Counted from the first letter of the stretch, positions 26,633 to 35,917 are shown. The stretch is 64,000 nucleotides of DNA from Gemmatimonadaceae bacterium (GCA_020852815.1 JADZAN010000046.1:124001-188000); one strand, 5' to 3'. Numbers and translations: made by a program. Notes: generated from the letters alone by a model not told the origin.

Positions 26633-27473
26633 AGTCGAGACGATAGCGCGGGAGTTGGACGCGCGCCTGGCGGGGCGAATCGTCGTCGAGGTCGCCGTCC
26701 GGCGAGCCGACGTGCTCCGTGGGGAGCATCGGGAGCGAATGGGAGAGATCCTGCGGGGCGACCGCCTGCGGCGCGCGTGGCGGCGCGCCAAGACCGCCGT
26801 GCTTTCCTTCGACCGCGGCTGGCACCTCCTGGTGACGCCGCGCTTCACCGGCGCGGTGCTCGTATTCGAAGGTGGCCGTGCTGCCGCACCCCCTGGTGAG
26901 ACGGCCGGCCCCCCCGAGGACGATCCGTATGCGGCGCTGGTCTGGCGCCTCGCCGACGGCGGCGCCTTCTGGTATCGCGACGTGCGACGACTGGGGACGG
27001 TGACGCTGGTCGACGACGAGGCGTTGGACGAGTTCGACCGATCGCTGGGACCAGAGCCACTTGACCCGAGCTTCGATGCCGACCGATTATCGGTACTTCT
27101 TCGGGGCTCCCGCTCGGCGATCAAGAAGGTGCTGATGGACCAGCGCGTGTTGGCTGGGGTGGGGAACATCTACGCGAACGAGGCGCTGTGGCGCGCGCGG
27201 ATCGATCCGTCGCGCGAGGCGCGCTCGCTTGTCGCCGTGGAGGTGGAGCGCCTGCACGCCGAGCTGCGGTCGATCCTGACGGCGTCGATCGCGGTGCGCG
27301 GAACGACCTTCCGGGACTATCGCGATCCGTCGAACAGGGCTGGCGGGTTCGCGGCGCAGCTCCAGGCATATGGCCGCGGGGGCGAGCGCTGCAAGTGCTG
27401 CGGCGCCACCCTCACCGAGACACACGCCATCGACGGGCGATCGACCGTCTTCTGTCACCGATGCCAGCACTGA
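26616..27473 (+). CDS. mutM: Formamidopyrimidine-DNA glycosylase
   Basis: MutM (Fpg) removes 8-oxoguanine and formamidopyrimidines by base excision. The N-terminal catalytic proline and glutamate are in MPELPEVETI. The conserved lysine is in RRAKTAVLSF (about residue 54), the helix-two-turn-helix has GVGNIYANEALW, and the C-terminal zinc finger has CKCC and CHRC. The 285-residue length is typical. It starts at a GTG inside purD and overlaps the following uvrC-like gene by 13 bases. Confidence 0.95.
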   Translation: MPELPEVETIARELDARLAGRIVVEVAVRRADVLRGEHRERMGEILRGDRLRRAWRRAKTAVLSFDRGWHLLVTPRFTGAVLVFEGGRAAAPPGETAGPPEDDPYAALVWRLADGGAFWYRDVRRLGTVTLVDDEALDEFDRSLGPEPLDPSFDADRLSVLLRGSRSAIKKVLMDQRVLAGVGNIYANEALWRARIDPSREARSLVAVEVERLHAELRSILTASIAVRGTTFRDYRDPSNRAGGFAAQLQAYGRGGERCKCCGATLTETHAIDGRSTVFCHRCQH

Positions 27474-28588
27474 CCCTTTCGCAGCGCCAGTCGGAGGCGA
27501 GGCGCCTAGCGGAGCTGCGCGATCACGTGCGCGGTTCGGCGAGCGACCGCCCGGGGGTGTACCGGATGCTGGGCGAGGGGGGCGAGGTGGTGTACGTGGG
27601 GAAGAGCAAGAAGATCCGCACGCGCCTGATGTCGTACTTCCGCGCCGAGTACCCCAAGGACAAGGGGGCGCGCATCGTGCGCGAGGCGGCGACGATCGAG
27701 TGGAGCTACGTGCCGAGCGAGTTCGCGGCGCTGCTCGAGGAGCTGCGGCTCATCAAGCGCTATCGCCCGCGGTTCAACGTGGCGATGAAGCGCGACGACC
27801 GGCACTACGCGTTCGTGCGCGTCTCCGGCGGCGTTGCGCCGCGGCTCACCGTGGTGCGCGGCACCAGCGCGGGCGAGCGTGGCGGCGTCTACTACGGCCC
27901 GTTTGTCGGTGCCGAGCGGTTGCGCGACGCGCTGCGCGAGCTGGGAGACACGCTGGGGCTGCGCGACTGCACGCACGACGGGCGCATGCAGTTTGCCGAC
28001 CAGCGCGAGCTGCTGCCGTTGCCGGCGCGAACGCCGGGGTGCATCCGGCACGAGATCGGGACGTGCCTGGGGCCGTGCGTGGCGGCGGTGCATGCGCATG
28101 TGTACGGCGATCGCGTACGCCAGGCGCGGGCCTTCCTCGAGGGGACGCACGACGAGCCGCTGGAGCGCCTGCGGGTGGCGATGCAGGAAGCCAGCGACGA
28201 CCTGGCGTTCGAGCGTGCGGCGGTGTTGCGCGACAAGCTGCACCGGCTGGAGTCGCTGCGTGAGTCGTTCTCGCGCCTGCGCTTTGCCGTCGAGTCGCTC
28301 ACCTTTGCCTACATCGTCCCCGGACATGAGGGCGCCGACCGCTTCTACCTGATCCGGCACGGGGTGATCAGGGGCGAGCACGCGGCGCCGCAAACGCCTG
28401 ACGAGTGGGAGGCGCTGCGCGAGGGGTGCCGCCGCGTCTTTGGCGAGGGGGCGACGAGCACACTCTCGACGGTGCCCGCGCACGAGGTGGACGAGTTGCT
28501 GCTGGTGACGTCGTGGTTCAGCGTGCGGCCAACGGAGCTGCAATCGACGGTGCCGGCCGACGCGGTGCGGACGCTCTGGGGCGCCTGA
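27461..28588 (+). CDS. UvrC-like GIY-YIG endonuclease lacking the C-terminal nuclease half (Cho-like)
   Basis: The 375-residue protein has the UvrC N-terminal GIY-YIG domain (GVYRMLG, VVYVGKSKKIRTRL; about 30-110), the conserved GPF and CxxxxxGxCxGPC segment (CIRHEIGTCLGPC) and a UVR-type region (about 225-260). It stops without the RNase H-like endonuclease and HhH domains of full UvrC (about 600 residues). E. coli Cho has this abbreviated design and makes only the 3' incision. It is overlapped with mutM, so base-excision and nucleotide-excision functions are co-expressed with purD. Confidence 0.85.
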   Translation: MPALTLSQRQSEARRLAELRDHVRGSASDRPGVYRMLGEGGEVVYVGKSKKIRTRLMSYFRAEYPKDKGARIVREAATIEWSYVPSEFAALLEELRLIKRYRPRFNVAMKRDDRHYAFVRVSGGVAPRLTVVRGTSAGERGGVYYGPFVGAERLRDALRELGDTLGLRDCTHDGRMQFADQRELLPLPARTPGCIRHEIGTCLGPCVAAVHAHVYGDRVRQARAFLEGTHDEPLERLRVAMQEASDDLAFERAAVLRDKLHRLESLRESFSRLRFAVESLTFAYIVPGHEGADRFYLIRHGVIRGEHAAPQTPDEWEALREGCRRVFGEGATSTLSTVPAHEVDELLLVTSWFSVRPTELQSTVPADAVRTLWGA

Positions 28589-28620
28589 CGAGCGCACGGC
28601 GTTCGCGCGCTTGGGCGGCG

Positions 28621-30453
28621 TCAGCGAGTGGCCGGGTCGAAAGCCGAGTCGATTGCCCGCTTGAGCTCGGCCATGGCGTACGGCTTGGAGAGGAGCATTG
28701 TCGCGCGGCCGAGTGCTCGCACCTCGCGCGTGGCCTCGCCGGCGAAGCCGCTTACCACCAGCGCGGGGAGGTTGGCGCGGTGCCGGCGAAGCGCGGCGAT
28801 CATCTGCGTCCCGGTGCGCCCCGGCATCCGATAGTCGGTGATCACCAGCGCGCAGCTCTCGGCGTTTTGGGAGAACCACTGCTCCGCGGCGTCGGGTGTG
28901 GCGTGCGCGACGGCGTGGTGGCCCAGTGCGGCGACCACACGGCGCACCGTCTCCAGCACCACGGGTTCGTCGTCGACGAGCAGGATGGTGCGCGGACGCG
29001 TGGCCAATGCGCCGTGCGGTGCCCCCGGTGTGCCTGGCGCGCGGACGAGGTCATCCACCGCGAGCGCCGAGTGGTGACCCACATCGTCTGGTGGCTCGTC
29101 GTGGTCCTCGCCCGCCGACGGGAAGGTCACCGTCACGATGGTTCCAACGCTCACCGCGCTCTCGATCTCAATCGTGCCGCCTAACGCATGCACCAGGGCG
29201 CGCACGGTGGCGAGCCCCAGCCCGTTCCCGTCGCGCGCCTTGGTGGTGAAGAACGGCTCGTAGACGCGAGCAAGCGTCTGCTCGCACATGCCGTTCCCGT
29301 TGTCGCGCACGCGCAGGCAGGTCACGCCGCGACGCTGCTCGCACGCCGGGTCGATCTCCAGCACCACCACGCCGCCGTTCGGCATGGCCTGCGCGCTGTT
29401 GGTGGCGAGGTTCATCACGACCTGGTGCAGTTCGGCGCTCGACGCATGGACCATGACCGGGCCCGGCACCCGGACGTCGATCCGGACGCCGGCCGAGGCG
29501 TACGAACGGACCAGACGCGCCACTTCGCGCACCACCTCGGAAAGGTCGCTCGTCGCCGACGAGTCCACCTCGCCCTTGCGCAGCTGCAAGATGCGCTTGA
29601 CCAGATCGCGCCCGCGCTCAGCCGACGCGCGAATGTCATCCAGCAGCTCGAGCGACTCCGCGTTTGCCGTTGCCGAGAGCAGCTCGACGTTGGCGAGGAT
29701 TGGCGCCAGCAGGTTGTTGAAGTCGTGGGCCACCCCTCCCGCGAGCGTTCCCAGCGCCTCGAGCTGCGCCCCGCGCCTGCGCTCTGCCTCGGCGCGCAGC
29801 CGAGCCTCGGCTTCGCGTTCGAGCCCGGCGACGAGCAGCCCCACCGACACCGTCGCCGTGAGGCCGAGCATCGCCGTCGTGAGCCCGGCCAGCGACCAGG
29901 CCGAGAGCATGAAGTCGCGGCCCGCCGCCCAGGGCATCGTCCCCATGGACACGCCGACGCCGAGGACGACGAAGACCGCGACGTTCATCATGACGACCGC
30001 AACACCGGCCCGCACGCCCAGCAGGAGCCCGGCGGCCAGCGCCGACATCGACAGCCAGACGGGCCCCGCCGCCACCAGCCCCGCCTTGGTCAGCGTGAGC
30101 GTACCGACCGCGAAGAGCGAGGCGACGAGGGCCCAGGCGCGCGTGCGGAAGGTGGGACGCTGACTGTACAGCATGAAGCAGGTGGCCACGTAGCAGGAGA
30201 CATCGAGCGCGGCAATCGCGTACAGCCCGCGCGAGGCGAGGACATGGATCGCGAAGGTGAGCGTGGGGAGCCCGAACACCACGACCGCGCCGAGGAGGGC
30301 GGCGAGAATGCGGCCGCGCCACTGGTCGAGCGCCGACGCCTCGTCGAGCCCGAAACGCGCCGCCGTCTGGCGCGTCCACGCGCTGGTCCAGTTGCGCAGT
30401 CGATCGAAGGGGGGAACGGGAGTGGTGGGCACGACAAGAGTATCGGCCGTCAC
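28621..30453 (-). CDS. Membrane hybrid histidine kinase with C-terminal receiver
   Basis: The 610-residue sensor has about six predicted membrane helices (about 48-215), then a dimerisation/phosphoacceptor region with His in GGVAHDFNNLLAPI. A GHKL ATPase domain follows (NLATNSAQAM N-box, VRDNGNGM, GNGLGLATV). A receiver (about 495-605) has Asp in VITDYRMPG and Lys in SKPYA. The HDFNN H-box with a terminal receiver is the hybrid type that usually passes phosphate to a separate partner. No partner regulator is adjacent. It is divergent from the DUF2490 gene. Confidence 0.9.
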   Translation of the reverse strand: MTADTLVVPTTPVPPFDRLRNWTSAWTRQTAARFGLDEASALDQWRGRILAALLGAVVVFGLPTLTFAIHVLASRGLYAIAALDVSCYVATCFMLYSQRPTFRTRAWALVASLFAVGTLTLTKAGLVAAGPVWLSMSALAAGLLLGVRAGVAVVMMNVAVFVVLGVGVSMGTMPWAAGRDFMLSAWSLAGLTTAMLGLTATVSVGLLVAGLEREAEARLRAEAERRRGAQLEALGTLAGGVAHDFNNLLAPILANVELLSATANAESLELLDDIRASAERGRDLVKRILQLRKGEVDSSATSDLSEVVREVARLVRSYASAGVRIDVRVPGPVMVHASSAELHQVVMNLATNSAQAMPNGGVVVLEIDPACEQRRGVTCLRVRDNGNGMCEQTLARVYEPFFTTKARDGNGLGLATVRALVHALGGTIEIESAVSVGTIVTVTFPSAGEDHDEPPDDVGHHSALAVDDLVRAPGTPGAPHGALATRPRTILLVDDEPVVLETVRRVVAALGHHAVAHATPDAAEQWFSQNAESCALVITDYRMPGRTGTQMIAALRRHRANLPALVVSGFAGEATREVRALGRATMLLSKPYAMAELKRAIDSAFDPATR

Positions 30454-30557
30454 ATTCCTCGGTTGAAGCGACTGGCACGGCGGTGCGAGTTCGGCGAGCC
30501 ATCACGCACCGCTATCTTGGGTGCGCTCGCACGCATTCGTTCCCGAACCCGCCCCTC

Positions 30558-31364
30558 ATGTCACGGTCGCATCTGTCCTGCCGCCACGGCGCCGTCCTGG
30601 CCGCGGGGGTAGCCTCGCTCCTCGTCCTCACGCCCAGCCGCGGCGCGGCCCAGGGGTCGCGCCAGACCCGCGAGAACTTCAACGCCTGGTTCAACGTGGT
30701 GGGGGAGAACCGGCTGAGCCGCCAGTGGTACCTCGACTACGACGTGAGCCTGCGGCGCAGCGGACCGTTGGAGGAGATGCAGCAGCTCCTTCCGCGCCTG
30801 GGGGTGCGATACCAGGTGAACCCCGCGGTGCGCGTGACGTGGGGGTATGCCTTTGCGGAGACGTGGCCGTACGGCAAGCTCCCGAACACGTTCCGTTTCC
30901 CCGAGCACCGAATGTGGGAGCAGCTGCAACTCAACCACGCCGTCGGTCGCGTGGCGCTCAACCATCGCTACCGCCTGGAACAGCGGTGGCTGGGGCGCGT
31001 GGCGTTGGAGGATGGCGATGAGGCGGTGCAGAACTGGGTGCGCACCAACCGCATGCGCTACCGCCTCCAGGCTACACTCCCGCTGCAGGGGAAGACGCTG
31101 GACGACGGCGAGTTCTACCTGCAGGGGAACAACGAGCTGTTCATCAACTGGGGGGCCAACGTGCAGTTCAACGTCTTCGACCAGAACCGGACCATCCTCG
31201 CGGTGGGGCGGCGCTTCTCGGAGAAGCTGCGCGCGGAGGTGGGGTACATGGAGCAGGTGGTGGAGAAGTCGAGCGGCCGCCAGCTGGAACGGAACCACAC
31301 ACTCATCTTCGCGCTGTACCCGAACCTCTCGTTCTGGCACGACGCCAGGGAGGGGGGCAAGTAG
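30558..31364 (+). CDS. DUF2490-family outer-membrane protein
   Basis: The 268-residue protein has a signal peptide (hydrophobic stretch to about residue 35, cleavage near GAAQ). A barrel-like domain matches DUF2490 in style: FNAWFNVVGENRLSRQWYLDYDVSLRR, repeated Tyr/Arg-rich strands and WGYAFAETWPY. The function of the family is unknown; a small outer-membrane barrel is likely. The ATG at 30558 puts the signal peptide at the N-terminus; upstream GTG at 30483 would bury it. Confidence 0.78.
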   Translation: MSRSHLSCRHGAVLAAGVASLLVLTPSRGAAQGSRQTRENFNAWFNVVGENRLSRQWYLDYDVSLRRSGPLEEMQQLLPRLGVRYQVNPAVRVTWGYAFAETWPYGKLPNTFRFPEHRMWEQLQLNHAVGRVALNHRYRLEQRWLGRVALEDGDEAVQNWVRTNRMRYRLQATLPLQGKTLDDGEFYLQGNNELFINWGANVQFNVFDQNRTILAVGRRFSEKLRAEVGYMEQVVEKSSGRQLERNHTLIFALYPNLSFWHDAREGGK

Positions 31365-31400
31365 CCGGCACCGTTCGAGATCGCCCCGCCTAACGTTGCG

Positions 31401-31895
31401 TCAGTACGCCAGGTCGACCAGTTCGACGTCGAACGCCCCGTCGGGGGCAATGGTCAGGCGCGCGACGCTGGGGGTGAGGTCGAAGCGGCGTGGCCCCGCG
31501 GCGCCGGGATTGATCACCAACCGCCCGCCGGCCCTGGCGATGAGCTGCCGGTGTGTGTGCCCGTAGACGATCACGTCGGCGTCGTAGGCGGCGAGCAGGC
31601 GTTGGACCGTGGGGACGCCGAGTTCGTGGCCGTGGCTCACGTGGATGCGGACACCGCGTTCCGACCGCTCGATTTCGCGCACCAGCTGCGGGTCGTCGTA
31701 CGCGTCGCAGTTGCCGTAGACCGCGCGCACCGGGGCAATGAGTGCGAGCTCCATCAGCACGTCGTCGCCGCAGACGTCGCCCGCGTGCAGGATGCAGTCG
31801 ACGCCAGCCAGGGCGCGATGCACGTCGGCGCGCACCTGCCCGTGCGTGTCGGAGATGAGGCCGATGACCAGCGGCTGGTCGGCGGCGGGAGGCAT
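31401..31895 (-). CDS. YfcE/MJ0936-type metallophosphoesterase
   Basis: The 164-residue calcineurin-like phosphodiesterase has the metal ligands in order: SDTHG (about 15-19), HAGDV, YGNCD, SHGHE and GHTH. Its substrate is unknown; relatives cleave artificial phosphodiesters and some act on 2',3'-cyclic nucleotides. It follows the ubiX-like gene by two bases and is the last gene of the menaquinone run, probably by operon position rather than function. Confidence 0.88.
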   Translation of the reverse strand: MPPAADQPLVIGLISDTHGQVRADVHRALAGVDCILHAGDVCGDDVLMELALIAPVRAVYGNCDAYDDPQLVREIERSERGVRIHVSHGHELGVPTVQRLLAAYDADVIVYGHTHRQLIARAGGRLVINPGAAGPRRFDLTPSVARLTIAPDGAFDVELVDLAY

Positions 31896-31897
31896 CG

Positions 31898-32521
31898 TCA
31901 GGCGTTGAGCGCGTCCGGTTCCCCGCCCCACCGCCTGACGAGTGCGTGTTCCACGTCGAGGTGGTCGAGGATGCGCGCCACGACGAAGTTGACGAGGTCG
32001 TCGATCGCGCGCGGCTGGTGGTAGAAGCCGGGCGAGGCCGGCATGACCACGGCGCCGGCCTGCGTGAGGCGGAGCATGTTCTCGAGGTGGAGCTGCGAGT
32101 ACGGCGTCTCGCGCGGGACGAGGATGAGGCGGCGGCGTTCCTTGAGCATGACGTCGGCGGCACGTTCCACGAGCGAGCGCGAGCTCCCCTGTGCAATGGC
32201 CGACAGCGTCCCCATCGAGCAGGGGCAGACCACCATGCCGTGCATGCGCGTCGAGCCCGACGCCGGCGACGCGCCGCGATCGCCATCGTTGAACGCCGTC
32301 ACGCAACGGTCCCACCCGTCGGCCCCAACGTGTGCGCGCAGCGCCATCTCGTCGGCGATTCCCATCTCGGTGGCGAGGAGTCGGTAGCCATGCGACGAGA
32401 CGACCAGCCAGACCGTGCGCTGCGCGGCGACCAGCGCCTCGAGCAGGCGAACGGCGTACGGCGCACCGGAGGCGCCGGTGATGGCGACCACGATCGGGAG
32501 GTGCCCGTGCCCGGCGCTCAT
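31898..32521 (-). CDS. ubiX: UbiX/MqnM-like flavin prenyltransferase
   Basis: This 207-residue protein makes the prenylated FMN cofactor that UbiD-type decarboxylases need. The FMN/dimethylallyl-phosphate motifs are present: ITGASGAPYAVRLLEAL (about 14-30), VVCPCSMGTLSAIAQG, and the RRLILVPRETPYS segment. The ATG at 32521 overlaps the ubiA stop (ATGA), so the pair is translationally coupled. In an organism with menaquinone, the partner decarboxylase would act in the futalosine pathway. Confidence 0.92.
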   Translation of the reverse strand: MSAGHGHLPIVVAITGASGAPYAVRLLEALVAAQRTVWLVVSSHGYRLLATEMGIADEMALRAHVGADGWDRCVTAFNDGDRGASPASGSTRMHGMVVCPCSMGTLSAIAQGSSRSLVERAADVMLKERRRLILVPRETPYSQLHLENMLRLTQAGAVVMPASPGFYHQPRAIDDLVNFVVARILDHLDVEHALVRRWGGEPDALNA

Positions 32522-33471
32522 CCGGCGAGCGGGAAGGTGGTCACCCATCCGTTGGCCGCCAGCAACCGCTCGGCGAGGACGAAGAGGAAGAAGGCGATGG
32601 AGATGACGCCGTTCATGGTGAAGAAGGCTGCGTCGAGCCGGGACAGGTCATCGGCCTTCACCAGGGAGTGCTCGTAGAGGAGGAGGGCGGCGACGACGAG
32701 GACCCCCGCCAGGTACAACGCCCCGCCCCCCGCCACGGCGCCGACGACGGTGAGCGAGGCCAGCGTCGTCAGGTGCAACACGCGCGACAGGGCAATCGCC
32801 CGCACGCGCCCCAGCGCCACGGGGATGGAGTGCAGCCCGTGCGCCTTGTCGAACGCCTCGTCCTGCAGCGCGTACAGGATGTCGAAGCCGCCCCCCCACG
32901 TGGTGACGGCGAGCGACAGCACGAGCGGCATCCACCACGGCTCGGGCCACCGCCCGGTGACCGCGAGGTACCCGCCGACAGGTGCAATCGACATCCCGAG
33001 GCCCAGCACCAGGTGCGACCAGCGCGTGAAACGCTTGGTGTACGAGTAGAAGCAGACCCACGCCAGCGCCAGCGGCGAGAGCAGCGCGCACAGCCGGTTG
33101 AGCGACCAGGCGCTGTACACGAACAGGACCGACGCCACTGCCACCGAGACCGCCGCCTCGCGAACCGTCATCGCCCCGCTCGGGATCTCGCGCATCGACG
33201 TCCGCGGGTTGTCCGCATCGATGTCGCGATCGACGATGCGGTTGAAGCCCATCCCGGTAAAGCGGGCGCAGGTGAAGGCCACGATGACCCAGCCGACCAT
33301 CGCCACCGTCACCGGCGATCGGTACGACGCCAGCGTGACCCCAACGAGCGTGAACGGGAGCGTGAAGATGGTGTGCGGGAGCTTCACGAAGTTGGCGTAC
33401 TTGATGAAGCGCGTAGAGCCATCGAAGGTCTGCCCTTCGCGCACCGGCACTCCCCCGGGCGTGCGGCTCAT
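32518..33471 (-). CDS. ubiA: UbiA-family prenyltransferase (MqnP-like)
   Basis: The 317-residue membrane protein has about eight helices and both Asp-rich prenyl-diphosphate sites: NRIVDRDIDADNPRT (NxxxD..D) and DILYALQDEAFDKAHG. It attaches a polyprenyl chain to an aromatic acid. Its neighbours are ubiD-, ubiX- and ubiE/menG-type genes and no chorismate-lyase gene is present. 1,4-Dihydroxy-6-naphthoate of the futalosine menaquinone pathway is therefore a likely acceptor; 4-hydroxybenzoate remains possible. It overlaps ubiD and ubiX by four bases each. Confidence 0.88.
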   Translation of the reverse strand: MSRTPGGVPVREGQTFDGSTRFIKYANFVKLPHTIFTLPFTLVGVTLASYRSPVTVAMVGWVIVAFTCARFTGMGFNRIVDRDIDADNPRTSMREIPSGAMTVREAAVSVAVASVLFVYSAWSLNRLCALLSPLALAWVCFYSYTKRFTRWSHLVLGLGMSIAPVGGYLAVTGRWPEPWWMPLVLSLAVTTWGGGFDILYALQDEAFDKAHGLHSIPVALGRVRAIALSRVLHLTTLASLTVVGAVAGGGALYLAGVLVVAALLLYEHSLVKADDLSRLDAAFFTMNGVISIAFFLFVLAERLLAANGWVTTFPLAG

Positions 33472-34991
33472 CTCCCGTCTCCCCCCAGCGTTCGCTGGGG
33501 CAAGCGTTCCCGTGTCCCGTCCAGCCCCAACTTCGGCCACATTGCATCCACGCGCTGCCGTGTCGCCTGGTCCATCTCGATCACCTTGGGCCACTGGCGA
33601 GTGAACCCCTCTTCGGGCCACTTGCGCGTGGCATCGATCCCCATCTTGCTCCCGTAGGTGAAGGCGCGCGAGGCGTGGTCAAGGACATCCACCGGCCCCA
33701 TGGTGAAGCGCGTGTCGCGCTCGGGGTCGATGTTGTTGAGCGCCACCCACCACGCCTCCTGCGGGTCGCGCACGTTCACCTCCTTGTCGACCACGACCAG
33801 CACCTTCGCCAGCGACATGAGCCCCTGTCCCCACATGGCGTTCATCACCTTGTACGCCTGCCCGGGATACTGCTTGTCGATCGAGACAAACACGAGATTG
33901 TGGAAGATTCCTTCCGCCGGCATGTGATAGTCGACGACCTCGGGGATCGTCAGCTTCAACAGCGGGAGGAAGATGCGTTCGGTGGCATGGCCGAGGTAGA
34001 AGTCCTCCATGGGCGGCTTGCCGACGATCGTCGTGCCGTACACGGCGTCCTTCCGCATCGTGACGGCCTTCACCTGCACGCGCGGATAGAGATCGGCCTC
34101 GGAGTAGAAGCCGGTGTGGTCGCCAAACGGCCCCTCCACCACCAGCGCCTCCGCCGGATCGATCTCCCCCTCGATCACGATCTCCGCATCCCACGGCACG
34201 TCGAGGTCGCAGGTGAGCGCCTTCACGAGCTTGACCGGCTCCTTGCGCAGGAAGCCGGCGAAGAGATACTCGTCGATGTTAGGCGGAAGCGGCGCCGAGG
34301 CGGAGAAGACGGTGGCGGGGTCGGCACCGACGACGATGCAGACCGGCATCTTCTCGCCCCGCTCGGCCATCTCGCGCCAGTGGGCGGCCCCGACCTTGTG
34401 GCGCTGCCAGTGCATCGCCACCGAGTCCTTGCCCAGCTGCTGCACCCGGTACATCCCCACGTTGCGGATGCCCCGCTTCGGATCCTTGGAGACGACCGCG
34501 GTGAGCGTGATGAACGGACCGCCATCCTCGGGCCAGCAGGTGAGGACGGGGAGCCTGTCGAGATCGATGTCCGCGCCACGCCAGACGACTTCCTGGCACG
34601 GGGCGCTCCCGCTCTTCACTCTCGGAGGGAACTTGCCGATCTCGAGGAGCCGCGGGAGGAGCGACAGCTTGGAGAGGAAACCGTCGGGGACCTTGAGGTC
34701 CATCATCTGCGTGATGCGAGTGCCGATCTCGTCGAGGCGCTCCACACCTAACGAGATCGCCATGCGGCGAAACGAGCCGTAGGTGTTGATCGCCACCGGG
34801 AAGCGCGAGCGCGTCCCGTCACGCAGCACCGGGTGCTCGAAGAGGAGCGCCTTCCCGCCCCCCGGCATCTTGGAGACGCGGTCGGCAATCTCGCACAGCT
34901 CGAGGTGAACCGACACGGGATGGGAGATGCGAACCAGTTCGCCTGCCCGCTCGATCTCGGCGAGGAACTGCTGGAAGTCGTTGAGGGGCAT
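33468..34991 (-). CDS. ubiD: UbiD/MqnL-like prenylated-FMN-dependent decarboxylase
   Basis: The 507-residue protein removes the ring carboxylate of a prenylated quinone precursor. UbiD family landmarks include the N-terminal FQQFLAEIERAGEL and SRFPVAINTYGS. The prFMN/metal region VVGADPATVFSAS, EGPFGDHTGFYS (with the catalytic Glu of the E-x-PFGDHxG motif) and the C-terminal MGIDATRKW are also present. The start ATG 34991 is followed upstream by the G-rich repeat/hairpin element. The stop overlaps ubiA (ATGA). Confidence 0.94.
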   Translation of the reverse strand: MPLNDFQQFLAEIERAGELVRISHPVSVHLELCEIADRVSKMPGGGKALLFEHPVLRDGTRSRFPVAINTYGSFRRMAISLGVERLDEIGTRITQMMDLKVPDGFLSKLSLLPRLLEIGKFPPRVKSGSAPCQEVVWRGADIDLDRLPVLTCWPEDGGPFITLTAVVSKDPKRGIRNVGMYRVQQLGKDSVAMHWQRHKVGAAHWREMAERGEKMPVCIVVGADPATVFSASAPLPPNIDEYLFAGFLRKEPVKLVKALTCDLDVPWDAEIVIEGEIDPAEALVVEGPFGDHTGFYSEADLYPRVQVKAVTMRKDAVYGTTIVGKPPMEDFYLGHATERIFLPLLKLTIPEVVDYHMPAEGIFHNLVFVSIDKQYPGQAYKVMNAMWGQGLMSLAKVLVVVDKEVNVRDPQEAWWVALNNIDPERDTRFTMGPVDVLDHASRAFTYGSKMGIDATRKWPEEGFTRQWPKVIEMDQATRQRVDAMWPKLGLDGTRERLPQRTLGGDGR

Positions 34992-35001
34992 CGTTAGGGG
35001 C

Positions 35002-35053
35002 GGACGGGGGACGGGGGACGGGGGACGGGAGTGCGCGCGGCTGCGCCGCGCGC
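35002..35053 (+). repeat. G-quadruplex-type heptamer repeat plus 9-bp hairpin between ubiE and ubiD
   Basis: Heptamers of the ACGGGGG type fill 35002-35030 and end ACGGGAGT. A perfect hairpin follows: GCGCGCGGC (35033-35041), loop TGC, GCCGCGCGC (35045-35053). G runs of five separated by AC fit a very tight G-quadruplex. The element is on the strand opposite to the flanking genes and fills most of the 103-base spacer. Confidence 0.85.
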
Positions 35054-35094
35054 GGGGCCTCCGCCAGGGAGGCGCGTCTCCTTTCTCGCTGTCG

Positions 35095-35841
35095 TCACTT
35101 CACACCCACGTGAATCGCGGCCACCCCGAGGGTCAGGTCGAGATAGCGAACGTCGGCGTAGCCCGCCTCGCGCATGGCCTGCGCCAGCGCTTCCTGCACC
35201 GGAAAGTTTGCCACCGACTGCGGAAGGTAGTTGTAAGCGGTCTTGTGGCCGCTGATCGCGCCGCCAATCCTCGGAAGGATGTTGTGGAAGTAGGCGTGAT
35301 AGCCGGCGCGCACCACGGCGCTCCTCGGCGTCGAGAACTCGAGGATGACGAAGCGCGCGCCGGGCTTGAGCACGCGGCGCACCTCCCGCAACCCGGCACC
35401 AAGGTCGGCAAGGTTGCGGATCCCGAAGGCGACAATGGCGCCATCGAGGGCGTTGTCGCGGTACGGGAGTTCGAGTGCATCGCCATTGACCGGCGCGAGG
35501 ATCTCCCGCGAGACCTTCCCATCCCCGGCCAGCAGCATGGGGAGCGCGAAGTCGGTGCCGAGGACGTAGCCGCGGAACCCTGCCTCCCTGGCGAGCTGAG
35601 TCCCGACGTCGAGCGTCCCGGCGCACAGGTCGAGATACGTCCCCGACGGCGCACGATCCCACGCCAACTCGCGAATGGCCCGGGCGCGCCACCGCTTGTC
35701 GATGTTGAAGCTCAGCAGGTGATTGAGGAGATCGTAGCGCGGGGCGATCTCCGAGAAGATGCGGCGGACATAGGCCCGCTTGACGGCGCCCCCTTCGGCG
35801 GCGGCGCGCGCCTCTACCGCATCGAGATCGGTCGAGGTCAT
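35095..35841 (-). CDS. menG: Demethylmenaquinone/ubiquinone C-methyltransferase
   Basis: This class I SAM methyltransferase does the last step of menaquinone synthesis. UbiE signatures are visible: RIFSEIAPRYDLLNHLLSF (about 28-46), the SAM motif YLDLCAGTLDVG, the second signature VAFGIRNLADL with ALREV-like text, and ILEFSTPR. The ATG at 35841 is preferred; an in-frame ATG at 35880 adds 13 residues without a clear ribosome site. It precedes the ubiD-ubiA-ubiX homologues on the same strand. Confidence 0.93.
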   Translation of the reverse strand: MTSTDLDAVEARAAAEGGAVKRAYVRRIFSEIAPRYDLLNHLLSFNIDKRWRARAIRELAWDRAPSGTYLDLCAGTLDVGTQLAREAGFRGYVLGTDFALPMLLAGDGKVSREILAPVNGDALELPYRDNALDGAIVAFGIRNLADLGAGLREVRRVLKPGARFVILEFSTPRSAVVRAGYHAYFHNILPRIGGAISGHKTAYNYLPQSVANFPVQEALAQAMREAGYADVRYLDLTLGVAAIHVGVK

Positions 35842-35917
35842 GAGGCTGCGAAAGTTGGGCGGGAGCCGGGTGGCGGGCAAGCACGGCGTGCCGAGTCACG
35901 GTGACAACATCGGACGC

